From Chromatiales bacterium 21-64-14 (lineage in GTDB: Bacteria; Pseudomonadota; Gammaproteobacteria; 21-64-14), in assembly GCA_002255365.1 (NCBI GenBank), contig NCBI01000018.1, positions 1-64,000 of the forward strand: DNA of 64,000 bases, read 5' to 3'. Under the pieces are notes generated by a model. The model was not told the origin of the DNA, ran no database searches, and saw nothing but the letters and a program-made list of their open reading frames with translations. The position numbers and the translations under genes are program-made. Below, in pieces: positions 40,718 to 50,258 of this stretch. The first letter of the stretch is position 1. Each line of letters opens with the position of its first letter.

Positions 40718-40774
40718 TCCCGGCCGGCAGCGCCCCAGGACGCCCCGAACATTCAACCCGCAACGGTGGTGGCA

Positions 40775-42604
40775 ATGCCCAGGGTCAAAATCACCGACGT
40801 GATATTACGGGACGCGCACCAGTCCCTGATTGCCACCCGTATGCGCACCGCCGATATGGTCCCGGTGTGCGCGCGTCTCGATCAGGTGGGATATTGGTCA
40901 TTGGAGGTGTGGGGTGGAGCAACCTTCGACGCGTGCTTGCGCTACCTGAAGGAGGATCCCTGGGAACGGCTGCGGACGCTGCGCAAGGCGCTGCCCAACA
41001 CGCGCTTGCAGATGTTGCTCCGGGGCCAGAATCTGCTGGGATACCGCCACTACCCGGACGACGTGGTGGGCTACTTCGTCGATCACGCGGCAAACAACGG
41101 CATCGATGTGTTCCGCATCTTCGATGCCCTCAACGATCTGCGCAACCTCGAAGTTCCGGTACGGGCGGTTAAAGCCGCGGGCAAGCACGCCCAGGGAACC
41201 ATCTGCTACACGACCAGCCCAGTGCACGGGATCCCGCAGTTCGTGGAACTGGCCCGCGGCCTGGAGGCCATGGGTTGCGACAGCGTCGTGGTCAAGGACA
41301 TGGCGGGGCTGCTCACCCCGATGGTGGCTGCCGGCCTGTTTCGGGAGCTGCGCCAAGCGGTGGGGGTTCCGCTCCACCTGCATAGTCACAACAGCGCCGG
41401 GCTCGCCTATATGTGCCATCTCAAGGCGGTGGAGAACGGCTGCGAGTACATCGACACGGCGATCTCGGCATTTGCCGACGGACCGAGCCACCCCGCCACC
41501 GAGAGTCTGGTCGCGGCGTTGCATGGCACCGAATACGACACCGGACTCGACCTTGCCCTGTTGCAGTCCATCGGTGACTACTTTCTGAAGGTGCGCAGGA
41601 AATACCGCCGCTTCGAGAGCGACTACAACACCGTGGATACCCGCGTTCAGGTCAACCAAGTTCCCGGGGGCATGATCAGTAACCTCTATCAACAGTTGCG
41701 TGAACAAGACGCGTTGGCGCGCCTCGATGATGTGCTGGCGGAAATCCCGAAGGTGCGTGAGGATCTGGGGTATCCGCCCCTGGTGACCCCCACCTCGCAG
41801 ATCGTCGGCACCCAGGCACTGCTCAACGTCCTGACCGGCGCCCGCTATAAGACCATCACCAACGAGGTCAAGCTCTACCTGCAAGGGCGTTACGGCCGCG
41901 CGCCGGGCCCCGTCAATGCCTTGGTGCGCCAGCAGGCGATCGGCAATGCGGAGATCGTGGATGGGCGCCCGGCAGACACCCTGGCCCCGGAGATGGACAC
42001 CCTGCGCGCGGCGGTAGCGGGGTTGGCCCACAGCGAAGAGGACGTACTGACCTTCGCGATGTTTCCAGATCTGGGCCGGGAGTTCCTGGAGCGGCGCGCG
42101 GCGGGCACCCTGGAACCGGAATCGCTGGAGGTGCCCGCAGGGGAGATACCGGCGCAGAGCGCACCGGTCCCCACGGAGTTCAACATCACGCTCCATGGCG
42201 AGAGCTACCACATTAAAGTGACCGGGAGCGGCCACAAAACCCGCGATCAGCGGCCGTTCTATGTCTATGTGGACGGGATGCCCGAGGAGATCCTGGTGGA
42301 GACCCTCGACACCCTGGGAACACTGCCGCCGGGCAACGTGTCCGCGGGCCGCGGCGCGGTGCAGGGCAGCCGCCGGCCACGCGCCAGTACTGCCGGTGAC
42401 GTGGTCACCTCGATGCCCGGCACCATTGTGGAGGTGCGCGTCAAAGTGGGCGACACGGTGCACGCCGGGGACCCGCTGCTGATCACCGAGGCCATGAAGA
42501 TGGAGACCGAGATCCAGGCCCCCCTCGCAGGCACCGTAACTGCGGTCCACGTGAGCAAAGGTGACAAGGTCAATCCCGACGAGACTCTGATTGAGATCCG
42601 ATGA
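40775..42604 (+). CDS. pycB: pyruvate carboxylase subunit B (carboxyltransferase with biotin domain)
   Basis: Transfers CO2 from biotin to pyruvate. The 609-residue protein has an N-terminal HMGL-like TIM barrel with ITDVILRDAHQSLIATRMRT, the PYC/OADA domain in the middle and a C-terminal biotinyl domain with the target Lys in TEAMKMETEI. Oxaloacetate decarboxylase alpha subunits look alike, but no OadB or OadG genes are present, which favours the anaplerotic PycA/PycB enzyme as in Pseudomonas. A GTG nine bases upstream is an alternative start. Its stop overlaps the next gene in ATGA. Confidence 0.9.
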   Translation: MPRVKITDVILRDAHQSLIATRMRTADMVPVCARLDQVGYWSLEVWGGATFDACLRYLKEDPWERLRTLRKALPNTRLQMLLRGQNLLGYRHYPDDVVGYFVDHAANNGIDVFRIFDALNDLRNLEVPVRAVKAAGKHAQGTICYTTSPVHGIPQFVELARGLEAMGCDSVVVKDMAGLLTPMVAAGLFRELRQAVGVPLHLHSHNSAGLAYMCHLKAVENGCEYIDTAISAFADGPSHPATESLVAALHGTEYDTGLDLALLQSIGDYFLKVRRKYRRFESDYNTVDTRVQVNQVPGGMISNLYQQLREQDALARLDDVLAEIPKVREDLGYPPLVTPTSQIVGTQALLNVLTGARYKTITNEVKLYLQGRYGRAPGPVNALVRQQAIGNAEIVDGRPADTLAPEMDTLRAAVAGLAHSEEDVLTFAMFPDLGREFLERRAAGTLEPESLEVPAGEIPAQSAPVPTEFNITLHGESYHIKVTGSGHKTRDQRPFYVYVDGMPEEILVETLDTLGTLPPGNVSAGRGAVQGSRRPRASTAGDVVTSMPGTIVEVRVKVGDTVHAGDPLLITEAMKMETEIQAPLAGTVTAVHVSKGDKVNPDETLIEIR

Positions 42605-43212
42605 TGTCTGAGCCTAGCGCACCCATGGCCGGTCCGGTGGACTTGGTCCTCGCTTCGACATCACCCTACCGTCGCGAACTGCTCACGCGTCTGGGCCTCG
42701 CGTTTCGCACCTATGCGCCGGACGTGGATGAGACACCGCACCCCGATGAGGCGCCAGAGGCCCTGGTGAAGCGTCTTGCGCAGGCCAAGGCGCGCGCCGC
42801 GGCCGCGGCCTGCCCCGGCGCGCTGATCATCGGTTCCGATCAAGTGGCGATCCTTGACGGCAGGATCCTCGGCAAGCCGGGGACTCACGACAACGCCTGC
42901 ACCCAACTTCTCCACGCCAACGGACGCACGATGCGCTTCGCCATCGGCTTGGCCTTGCTGAACACCGTCCACGACCGCATGCGGGCGGAGGTGGTTCCGT
43001 TCCAGGTGGTGTTCCGCCGCCTGACCCACGAGCAGATCGAACACTACGTGGCACGGGATGAACCCTATAACTGCGCCGGCAGCTTCCGCTCCGAGGGACT
43101 CGGCATCACCTTGTTCGAACGCCTGGAGGGGGACGATCCCACGGCGCTCATGGGGCTGCCCCTGATCCGCTTGGTGCGCATGCTGGAAAACGAAGGCGTC
43201 GCGGTTCTGTAG
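42601..43212 (+). CDS. Maf/YceF family nucleoside-triphosphate pyrophosphatase
   Basis: A 203-residue Maf-type pyrophosphatase. The start VDLVLASTSPYRRELLTRLGL, VDETPHPDEAPEAL, IIGSDQVAILDG and GSFRSEGLGITLFERLEGDDP agree best with YceF, the 7-methyl-GTP pyrophosphatase, rather than YhdE. It overlaps the carboxylase gene by four bases, an unusual partner, since in enteric bacteria yceF lies beside yceD-rpmF, here about 4 kb away. Confidence 0.9.
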   Translation: MMSEPSAPMAGPVDLVLASTSPYRRELLTRLGLAFRTYAPDVDETPHPDEAPEALVKRLAQAKARAAAAACPGALIIGSDQVAILDGRILGKPGTHDNACTQLLHANGRTMRFAIGLALLNTVHDRMRAEVVPFQVVFRRLTHEQIEHYVARDEPYNCAGSFRSEGLGITLFERLEGDDPTALMGLPLIRLVRMLENEGVAVL

Positions 43213-43245
43213 GCCCGCTGCCCGATCCGCGTCCCCAGGGGGCCG

Positions 43246-44247
43246 TCAGCGCAGTTGCGGCGCGGACAACCAGGTCATCACGGCGTGCGCCATGGTGGTA
43301 CCCACCCGGTCGCTCAAACGGTCGAACAGGTTCTGCCGCCGCGTGTAGTTCACGATGCGCGGCGCGCCGATGATCCTGCGAGCCACGTAGCGCGCGCTGC
43401 CGATCCCGTCCACCAGCCCGAGCTTGACGCTCTGGTCTCCGGTCCATACCAGACCGCTGAACAAATCCGGGGTCGGCTTGAGTCGGCTCCCGCGCCCCTG
43501 TTCCACCGCCTGGATGAACTGGCGGTGAATGTCATCCAGCATCTGCTGGAGATGTTGCACGTCCACCGGGTTCTCCGGGGAAAACGGATCCATGAATCCC
43601 TTGTGCGCGCCGGAGGTAATCAAGCGCCGTTCCACACCGAGTTTCTTCAGGGTTTCCACAAAACCAAAGCCGTCCATCAAGACCCCGATGGAACCCACGA
43701 TACTGGCTTGATCGGCATAGATCTGGTCGGTGGCCACTGCCACGTAGTAGCCCCCGGACGCGCAGATGTCGGTGATCACCGCGTAGATCGGAATATCCGG
43801 ATGGGCCGTGCGCAGGTCGCGGATCGCATGATTGATCTCCCCCGCCTGAACAGGGCTGCCGCCGGGGCTGTTGATACGCAGAATTACCCCGGCGGTGTCC
43901 TTGTCATCGAACGCCGCCCGCAGACCGCGGATCACGTTGTCCGCACTGGCGGGGGCGCCCGCAGCGATGATCCCCGTGAGGTCCACCAGCGCAGTATGGC
44001 GCCCGCCGGGCAGACCCTCCGCGCGCCAGCGGGCAGGCGTTACCACCACTGCCAGCACTACGAACAGGTACAGGAACAAAAGCGATTTGAAAAAGATCCC
44101 CCAGCGGCGGGAACGACGCTGTTCGATCAGTGCGGCGAATGCGAGGCGCTGCAACAAGTCCTGGCCGGGGGCCGCGGACGGTGGAGACGCCACCGGGGCG
44201 GGGGATGACGGCGGCTGCGCGCCGGATTGCTGTTCTTCATCCGACAT
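43246..44247 (-). CDS. sppA: signal peptide peptidase SppA (36K type)
   Basis: Degrades signal peptide remnants in the inner membrane. A 333-residue S49 protease: one membrane helix after a Pro-rich N-terminus (FFKSLLFLYLFVVLAVVV), then LRINSPGGSPVQAGE, the catalytic Ser in DICASGGYYVA, and the Lys in TSGAHKGFMDPF. The ATG 44247 follows GGAGGGTG; an opening 13 codons longer is not supported. It overlaps nothing and lies just downstream of the HAD gene. Confidence 0.9.
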   Translation of the reverse strand: MSDEEQQSGAQPPSSPAPVASPPSAAPGQDLLQRLAFAALIEQRRSRRWGIFFKSLLFLYLFVVLAVVVTPARWRAEGLPGGRHTALVDLTGIIAAGAPASADNVIRGLRAAFDDKDTAGVILRINSPGGSPVQAGEINHAIRDLRTAHPDIPIYAVITDICASGGYYVAVATDQIYADQASIVGSIGVLMDGFGFVETLKKLGVERRLITSGAHKGFMDPFSPENPVDVQHLQQMLDDIHRQFIQAVEQGRGSRLKPTPDLFSGLVWTGDQSVKLGLVDGIGSARYVARRIIGAPRIVNYTRRQNLFDRLSDRVGTTMAHAVMTWLSAPQLR

Positions 44248-44251
44248 GTGT

Positions 44252-44959
44252 TCACCCTCCGCGTTGGGCCGGTCCTGAACGCGCACCGGTATCCGCCACT
44301 GATCCGGCCTGCGCTAGCCATTTTGGAAATTGGCTCAGGGCGTCGATACATCCCGTCGGACCGTGACGCAGCAGGCGCTCCGCACTGTGCACACCATGGG
44401 TGATCCCGAGCCCGTGGGCGCCTGCGTTGCGCGCCATCGCCATATCGTACTCGGTATCGCCGATCATCAGGGTCGCGCCCGGATCCACGCCGAGTTCCGC
44501 CATGATCTCCAGCAGCATTCGGGGATCCGGCTTGGAGCAGGTCTCCTCGGCGCAGCGGCTGGCGTGAAACCGCCGTTCCAGTCCCGTGCCATGCAACTCC
44601 CGCAGCAGGCCCTGGCGACTCTTGCCCGTAGCGACCGCCAGCAGGTAACCGGCGGCGTCCAGTGCCTCCAGGACCAGTTCGGCATCCGGAAACAACGGCG
44701 GGACCCGTCCCGGGGTGACGAAATGCGCCCGGTAGCGCGCCGTGAACCGGTCCTTGAACTCTCCGTCGCGATCCGGAAACAGGGTATCCAGGGCCTCCCG
44801 CAGGCCGAGCCCGATGACGTCCTGTACCTGCGCTTCCGGCAACCGCGGGACGTTGAGGTCTGCCATGGCTGCGTGCATGCTCGCCACGATGTGGCCGACC
44901 GAATCCATCAGCGTGCCGTCCCAATCGAACACCAACAGTCGGTACCGCTTAGTCGGCAT
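44252..44959 (-). CDS. HAD-IA family hydrolase
   Basis: A 235-residue haloacid-dehalogenase-type phosphatase. The nucleophile motif FDWDGTLMDS, the second motif VATGKSRQG, and MIGDTEYDMAMARNAG are present, as in phosphoglycolate-phosphatase-like enzymes. Substrate unknown. It overlaps rluC by 11 bases, and the rluC-HAD-sppA order is common in related genomes, so co-transcription is expected. Confidence 0.88.
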   Translation of the reverse strand: MPTKRYRLLVFDWDGTLMDSVGHIVASMHAAMADLNVPRLPEAQVQDVIGLGLREALDTLFPDRDGEFKDRFTARYRAHFVTPGRVPPLFPDAELVLEALDAAGYLLAVATGKSRQGLLRELHGTGLERRFHASRCAEETCSKPDPRMLLEIMAELGVDPGATLMIGDTEYDMAMARNAGAHGLGITHGVHSAERLLRHGPTGCIDALSQFPKWLAQAGSVADTGARSGPAQRGG

Positions 44960-45917
44960 GGCGCGTTTCCAGGGTTTCCAGCAGCGCCTTGAGTTCCGGG
45001 TCCAGCGGCGCGCTGACGCTCAACTCGCGGACCCCGGGTGCCGGCTCCAAACTCACGAACTGGGCATGCAGAAACATCCGCCGCAACCCCAGGGCGCGCA
45101 TCCGGCGGTTAAACGCCGGGTCGCCGTACTTCTCGTCTCCCGCCAGCGGATGACCGATATGCGCGCCGTGGACCCGGATCTGGTGGGTACGCCCGGTAAC
45201 GATGGACACCTCCATCAGGGTGCTGTCCGCGTACCGCGCCACCGGCCGGAACCGGCTGAGCGCCGGCTTGCCAGCGGCCTCGACCTGTACCATCCGCTCC
45301 CCCCCTTGCAGCACATTGCGCCGCAGGGGCATGGAGACCTCGCGTTTGCCCCCGTCCCACTGTCCCGCCACCAGGGCCAGATAGCGCTTCTCCATGCGGC
45401 CTCCGCGCAGGGCATCATGCAGGGCCCGCAACGCTTGGCGGGAACGCGCCACCACGAGGCAACCGGAAGTCTCCCGGTCCAGCCGATGGACCAGTTCCAG
45501 CGCGGGTTCATCCGGGTATAAGGCACGCAGGCTCTCGATGATGCCGTAGGGTACCCCGGAACCGGCATGCACCGGCATCCCGGACGGCTTGTCGATCACC
45601 AGCAGGTCCGGACCCCGATGCAGGATCCGTTGCGCAAGCCACGCAACGCGCTCCGGCTCTGGGCCGGCTGCCGCCGTGGGCGCGCTTTGCGTGTAGGGCG
45701 GTATCCGTACTTCATCCCCGGTCCGCACCCGGTAGTGCGCCCGGATCCGTCCACGGTTCACCCGCACCTGCCCGGTACGCAATACTTGGTAGACATGGCT
45801 GCGAGGCACGCCTTTCATGTGCCGTGCCAAGAAATTATCGATGCGTTGTCCCGCATCGTCGGCAAGCACTACCACGATCCGGGGGGCATTCCGCGGCTTG
45901 TGTAAATCGGCACCCAT
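44949..45917 (-). CDS. rluC: 23S rRNA pseudouridine synthase RluC
   Basis: Converts uridines 955, 2504 and 2580 of 23S rRNA (E. coli numbering) into pseudouridine. The 322-residue product has an N-terminal S4 RNA-binding domain (DNFLARHMKGVPRSHVYQVLRTG) and the catalytic Asp in LVHRLDRETSGCL. The C-terminal region has TGRTHQIRVHGAHIGHPLAGDEKYG. It is divergent from rne, the standard gammaproteobacterial arrangement. Confidence 0.94.
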   Translation of the reverse strand: MGADLHKPRNAPRIVVVLADDAGQRIDNFLARHMKGVPRSHVYQVLRTGQVRVNRGRIRAHYRVRTGDEVRIPPYTQSAPTAAAGPEPERVAWLAQRILHRGPDLLVIDKPSGMPVHAGSGVPYGIIESLRALYPDEPALELVHRLDRETSGCLVVARSRQALRALHDALRGGRMEKRYLALVAGQWDGGKREVSMPLRRNVLQGGERMVQVEAAGKPALSRFRPVARYADSTLMEVSIVTGRTHQIRVHGAHIGHPLAGDEKYGDPAFNRRMRALGLRRMFLHAQFVSLEPAPGVRELSVSAPLDPELKALLETLETRHAD

Positions 45918-45950
45918 CGGTCGGCGATCATACCAGTTTAGGTGGGTGAA

Positions 45951-45979
45951 TTGCTGGGATTGGGGAACACTGATATAGT
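45951..45979 (+). promoter_or_regulatory. candidate rne promoter
   Basis: TTGCTG, a 17-base spacer and TATAGT. It would start a leader of about 490 bases before rne, similar in scale to the long rne leader of E. coli. No other good promoter is seen nearer the gene. Confidence 0.5.
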
Positions 45980-46477
45980 CAGGCGACCGTGGTCGCGGCC
46001 ACCGGTCTTAACGACCGGCGGCAATGGATCGCGGTAACGCAGAGCCGATTTCCTGTATCCGGACCGGTGGGGGTGACCCGGGGAGGCGCAATCAGCGCAT
46101 CTCCCGGTCCAACTCCCGGGCCGAAACACGACGCACCGCCCGCGGGCCACAGGGCCGGGGTGAACAAGGAACCGGAATGGAACGACAGCGGAATCTGGAC
46201 GTCGAGGGGCTATCGCCTTCGGCCGTTGCCGGACCGCGCCCGGGCACACGCATCGTGATGTGGATCTGGTTTTTCGCAACAAGGCTTTACCGATTGGACA
46301 ACCGCGTTCCCCGGACCGAGGCTAGGTCCGGCGGATCGATACCTCACGTCCCACGCAACGCGGCGCGCAACCGGCCTTCGCAGGCCTTGCGCGCCGCGTT
46401 GCGTGGTGCCGTGGGACCGCACGTGCCGCTGCGACCGTGCCGAACGGCGAGGGTCGAGCGCCTGAGAGATCAATGCT
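45980..46477 (+). ncRNA. structured 5-prime leader of rne
   Basis: Non-coding leader with several hairpins: GCGACC/GGTCGC at about 45983, CCGGTC/GACCGG at 46002-46018 and, dominating, a perfect 20-bp stem (46351-46370 with 46387-46406) capped by an inner GGCC/GGCC helix. A second register pairs 46348-46355 with 46410-46417 and would compete with the base of the main stem. Known rne leaders in enterics regulate RNase E by self-cleavage; the same role here is inference. Confidence 0.6.
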
Positions 46478-49159
46478 ATGAGGCGAATGCTGGTAAACGC
46501 AACTCATTCGGAGGAGTTGCGCGTGGCCATGGTGGACGGCCAACGCCTGTACGACCTGGATATCGAAGCGGTCGCCCGGGAACAGAAAAAATCCAACATC
46601 TACAAGGGCAAAATCACCCGAGTGGAACCGAGCCTGGAGGCGGCGTTCGTCGACTACGGCTCCGAACGCCATGGCTTCCTGCCCTTCAAAGAGGTAGCGC
46701 GCAGCTACTTTGATCCCGCCGCCGGCAAGAACGGCGGCCGTGTCCAGATCCGCGACGCGCTCCACGAGGGCCAGGAACTCCTGGTCCAAGTGGACAAGGA
46801 AGAGCGCGGGACCAAGGGCGCGGCACTCACCACCTTTATCAGCCTCGCCGGCCGTTATCTGGTCCTGATGCCCAACAATCCCCGCGCCGGGGGTGTGTCG
46901 CGGCGCATCGAGGGCGAAGACCGCCAGTTGTTGCGCGACGCGGTGAGCGTCCTCAACATCCCCGAGGACATGGGCCTCATCGTACGCACCGCGGGCGTCG
47001 GGCGCGCCGCGGAAGAGCTCCAGTGGGACCTCGATTACCTGCTGCACCTGTGGGGAGTCATCCAGAACGCCGCTGACCAACGTGTCGCGCCGTTCCTGGT
47101 GTTCCAGGAAAGCAACCTGATGATCCGCGCCCTGCGCGACTACCTCTCCAGCGACATCGGTGAGGTGCTGATCGACCAGCCGGAGGTCTACCAGCAGGCG
47201 CGGGACTTCATGGAACAGGTGATGCCCCAAACGCTGGGCAAGCTCAAACAGTATCAGGATCCGATCCCGCTCTTCACCCGCTTCCAGATAGAATCCCAGA
47301 TCGAGTCCGCGTTCCAGCGCATGGTGCAGCTACCCTCCGGCGGCGCGGTGGTCATCGACCACACCGAAGCACTGATTTCCATCGATATCAACTCCGCGCG
47401 CGCCACCAAAGGCAGTGACATCGAGGAAACCGCCCTGCAGACCAATCTGGAGGCGGCGGACGAAATCGCCCGCCAACTGCGGCTGCGGGATATGGGCGGA
47501 CTGATCGTTATCGACTTCATCGACATGACGCCGGTGCGCAACCAGCGCGAGGTGGAGAATCGCCTGCGCGAGGCCCTGAAAATGGACCGCGCTCGGGTCC
47601 AGGTGGGACGGATTTCCCGCTTTGGCCTGCTGGAGATGTCGCGCCAGCGGCTGCGCACATCCCTTGGAGAAACCAGCCTTGAGGTATGCCCGCGCTGCAA
47701 CGGCCAGGGCACGGTCCGCGGCGTGGAGTCCCTGGCGCTGTCCATCCTCCGTCTGCTGGAAGAGGAAAGCATCAAGGAACGTACCGGCCGGGTGGTAGTC
47801 ACCGTCCCGGTGAGCGTGGCGACCTACCTGTTGAACGAGAAGCGCGACGCCCTCGCGAGTATCGAACATCGCCACCCAGTCGTGATCGTGGTGGTGCCAG
47901 ACCCCGCTCTGCAAACTCCGCGCTTCGAAGTCCAGCGCGCCCGGGCGGACGAAGTGGCGGCGGAGTCCAGCCCGCGGCTGAGCTATGAGATGGTACCGGC
48001 AGCGGAATCGGCGGCGGCACCGTCGTTCCCGGGCGCTCCCCGGGAACTGCCAGAGGCACCCGCGGTAACGGCGGTAGCACCCCGAGCGCCGGCACCCCCA
48101 TCGAGCGTAGCGGCATCCGCCCCCGCCCCCGTCCCCGCTCAGCGCGACAGCGGCTTTCTGCAGCGCCTGTGGTCGAGTCTGTTCAGCCCCGGGCGTAATA
48201 GTGGGACTGGTGCCGGGACTGGTGCCGGGACTGGTGCCGGGACCGGCGCAGCCGGCACGCCCAGCGCCACCGCGTCCCCCGCTCCAGCCAGCTCCGGCGC
48301 GGCCCCCGTGCGTCCTTCCTCTCCCCGCCCGGGCCCCAGCGGCCGGGGAGAGGCGCGCCGCCGGCCACGGCGCCCCGCCTCCGGTTCCGGGGGCCGGGGT
48401 CAACCCCGCAGCCCCGCAGCTTCCGGGCCGGATCGCAGCCCCGGGATGGATCGCAGTTCGGGGCCGGATCGCAGTCCCGGACCGGATCGAAATAGGGACA
48501 CCCTACCCCAGCAACGGGCACCGGAACCACCGGCGAGCACGCCCCCCCAGCCCACAGCTGGCCCAGGAACGTCTCCCCCGGCCGACGTTACGGCAGGCGC
48601 GGACGGGTCTGTGACGCGTCCCAGCCGTCGCGGCCGCCGCGGTGGACGCCGTCGCCGCCGGGAGAACACAGGGCCCAACCACCCCCAGGGATCCGGACCA
48701 AACCCGGAGTCCCGAGGCGACGCAGCGGCGGATCCGGCGGCGGTACCGACGCCCGCTGCCGAGGGCCAGCCAGTTCCGAGCACGCCACCCGAGACCTTGG
48801 CACGGTCCGCCGCTCCCGCTTCGAACGGGCACGGCCCAGGCCCAGCCTCCGGAAGCCGCGGCGGCACGGGGGAACGGTCCCCGGACACCAGTGTGCTGCC
48901 GGCCCCGGTATCCCCGCAGCGGGACGGCCCGATGACCACCGCGCCGGAACGCAGTGACTACGCCCCGGCGCGGCCTCCTGCCCCCACCTCGGACGCGCAC
49001 GCCCCAGCCTCCGGTAGCTCCGGGGACCAGTCCTCAGGCTCAGGTGGCCCGCCGGCTCAGGTCGCCCCGCAACGTGAAAGCCCCCCGGCCCCCGCGCCGG
49101 AACGGGGCGGGGAAGGCCCGCCGCCCACCCGGGTAGTGGAACCCGAAACCAAGGAATGA
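46478..49159 (+). CDS. rne: ribonuclease E
   Basis: The main endonuclease of mRNA decay and rRNA/tRNA maturation, and the probable degradosome scaffold. An 893-residue protein: S1 domain (about 36-118), 5-prime sensor region, DNase I-like domain with the catalytic aspartates in [12 protein letters not shown] and [11 protein letters not shown], and the zinc-link CPRCNG with cysteines at 404 and 407, the same numbers as E. coli. From about residue 510 the tail is low complexity, rich in Pro, Ala, Gly and Arg, with two perfect short tandem repeats and an [13 protein letters not shown] arginine patch for RNA binding. The start [15 protein letters not shown] is standard. Confidence 0.96.
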   Translation: MRRMLVNATHSEELRVAMVDGQRLYDLDIEAVAREQKKSNIYKGKITRVEPSLEAAFVDYGSERHGFLPFKEVARSYFDPAAGKNGGRVQIRDALHEGQELLVQVDKEERGTKGAALTTFISLAGRYLVLMPNNPRAGGVSRRIEGEDRQLLRDAVSVLNIPEDMGLIVRTAGVGRAAEELQWDLDYLLHLWGVIQNAADQRVAPFLVFQESNLMIRALRDYLSSDIGEVLIDQPEVYQQARDFMEQVMPQTLGKLKQYQDPIPLFTRFQIESQIESAFQRMVQLPSGGAVVIDHTEALISIDINSARATKGSDIEETALQTNLEAADEIARQLRLRDMGGLIVIDFIDMTPVRNQREVENRLREALKMDRARVQVGRISRFGLLEMSRQRLRTSLGETSLEVCPRCNGQGTVRGVESLALSILRLLEEESIKERTGRVVVTVPVSVATYLLNEKRDALASIEHRHPVVIVVVPDPALQTPRFEVQRARADEVAAESSPRLSYEMVPAAESAAAPSFPGAPRELPEAPAVTAVAPRAPAPPSSVAASAPAPVPAQRDSGFLQRLWSSLFSPGRNSGTGAGTGAGTGAGTGAAGTPSATASPAPASSGAAPVRPSSPRPGPSGRGEARRRPRRPASGSGGRGQPRSPAASGPDRSPGMDRSSGPDRSPGPDRNRDTLPQQRAPEPPASTPPQPTAGPGTSPPADVTAGADGSVTRPSRRGRRGGRRRRRENTGPNHPQGSGPNPESRGDAAADPAAVPTPAAEGQPVPSTPPETLARSAAPASNGHGPGPASGSRGGTGERSPDTSVLPAPVSPQRDGPMTTAPERSDYAPARPPAPTSDAHAPASGSSGDQSSGSGGPPAQVAPQRESPPAPAPERGGEGPPPTRVVEPETKE
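48203..48250 (+). repeat. 12-base tandem repeat in rne
   Basis: GGGACTGGTGCC three times in perfect copies and a fourth degenerate copy, coding for repeated Gly-Thr-Gly-Ala in the disordered tail. Likely prone to slippage in frame. Confidence 0.85.
48431..48484 (+). repeat. 18-base tandem repeat in rne
   Basis: Three 18-base units starting GATCGCAG, coding for six-residue units of the form DRSPGP. They extend the arginine/proline-rich tail without changing frame. Confidence 0.75.
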
Positions 49160-49194
49160 CCGGTACTCCCCGCCCACCTGGGCGGGATCCCCAC

Positions 49195-49223
49195 CCGTCT
49201 TGGCCGGCTCCCGGCCAAGACGG
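49195..49223 (+). terminator. hairpin downstream of rne
   Basis: Perfect 13-bp arms CCGTCTTGGCCGG/CCGGCCAAGACGG with a three-base loop, preceded by a second stem (CCCGCCCA/TGGGCGGG at about 49170-49187). No T-run, so probably a Rho-type end or an mRNA-stabilising structure. Confidence 0.5.
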
Positions 49224-49506
49224 CCCGGCCGGGCCGTCCCCGACCTTTGCCTGGCCGCTACCCGGCAGCATGAACGCGTGCATCTTGCGCCATTTTGCAG
49301 ACCCCGTTATCGGTCTAAAAAATGATGCAACGCATCCCTGCCCGCCCCGGCATCGCTTAACCTGAACCGTGTTTACTGAAGTGGCGACCGTCGACGCCGG
49401 ACCGGACCGTTGAGTCGATCAGCGGAACGCACGGAACCGGCGGACTGCATTCGGCACCACGGGCGTGAGGCGCGCCGGACGGATTTCGCTAGGCGGGTCC
49501 CACCCG

Positions 49507-49551
49507 ATCACCGGGGCGGTCAGCCGCCTCCAGGAATCATGCGGGTACAGC
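49507..49551. repeat. dispersed intergenic repeat, copy 2
   Basis: Matches 39202-39245 (ATCACCGGGGCGGTC start, ATGCGGGTACAGC end). Non-coding context both times. Confidence 0.55.
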
Positions 49552-49580
49552 TCTTGACGGGTTTGCTTTACGACCGAGGG

Positions 49581-50090
49581 TCAAGGAACCGAGGAGCGCT
49601 CCGCCTTCAACCCGTGGCGGCGGCGTAAGTCCCGCAAGAATCCCGCGGCGGCCTCTTCCACCATGCTGAACACGCGTTCGAAGCCGTCGGCGCCTCCGTA
49701 ATAGGGATCCGGAACCTCGTCGATCCCCAGTTCCGGAGCAAAGGAGAGGAACAGGTGCAAGCGCTCCCGGTACTCGGCGGGGCAGATCGCCTCCAACTCC
49801 AGGAGATTGTCCCGATCCATGGCCACGACGTAGTCGAACCGGCTGAAATCCTCGCCGGTGATGCGCCGCGCGCGCTGGGACCGAATGTCGATGCCACGCC
49901 GCAGCGCGACCTCTTGGGCGCGGCGGTCCGGCGCATGACCCACGTGATAGGCATGCGTGCCCGCGGAATCGATCATGAAGACATCCGCGAGACCTGCCGC
50001 TTCCACCCGCGCAGTGAACACCCCTTCGGCAGTGGGCGAACGGCAAATGTTGCCCATGCAGACGAAGAGAACGCCAACCCTCTGATTCAT
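49581..50090 (-). CDS. low-molecular-weight protein-tyrosine phosphatase
   Basis: A 169-residue cytoplasmic LMW-PTP. The nucleophilic loop VLFVCMGNICRSP is at residues 7-19, and the general acid is the Asp in PDPYYGGADGF. Bacterial members often regulate exopolysaccharide kinases, but no such kinase is in the window and the substrate is unknown. It is divergent from the cytochrome gene. The start could be 12 codons longer upstream but homology supports MNQRVGVLFV. Confidence 0.9.
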   Translation of the reverse strand: MNQRVGVLFVCMGNICRSPTAEGVFTARVEAAGLADVFMIDSAGTHAYHVGHAPDRRAQEVALRRGIDIRSQRARRITGEDFSRFDYVVAMDRDNLLELEAICPAEYRERLHLFLSFAPELGIDEVPDPYYGGADGFERVFSMVEEAAAGFLRDLRRRHGLKAERSSVP

Positions 50091-50258
50091 GTTCCGTCAC
50101 CCACGGATACGGTCCACCATACATTCGAGACCAGCCCGGCTGGCACTCATAATATCAGATCGTTAAGGGTCTTTTTCTCCGGTCGTTTTTCCCCTACACG
50201 CGACCCCGGTTTCCGGGTCCCGGTAGGGCCGCAATCGGCGCTGACCGGGTAACGCGAT

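Larger units (their letters stand above)
49160..49580. other. region downstream of rne with hairpins and a repeat
   Basis: No gene in about 420 bases. Contains the rne end hairpins (49168-49236) and repeat copy 2 (49507-49551). The rest is GC-rich and without recognisable sites. Confidence 0.35.

Noticed and set aside
48203..48484. Short tandem repeats resembling a CRISPR array
   Set aside because: Units are 12 and 18 bases without spacers and are in frame in rne.
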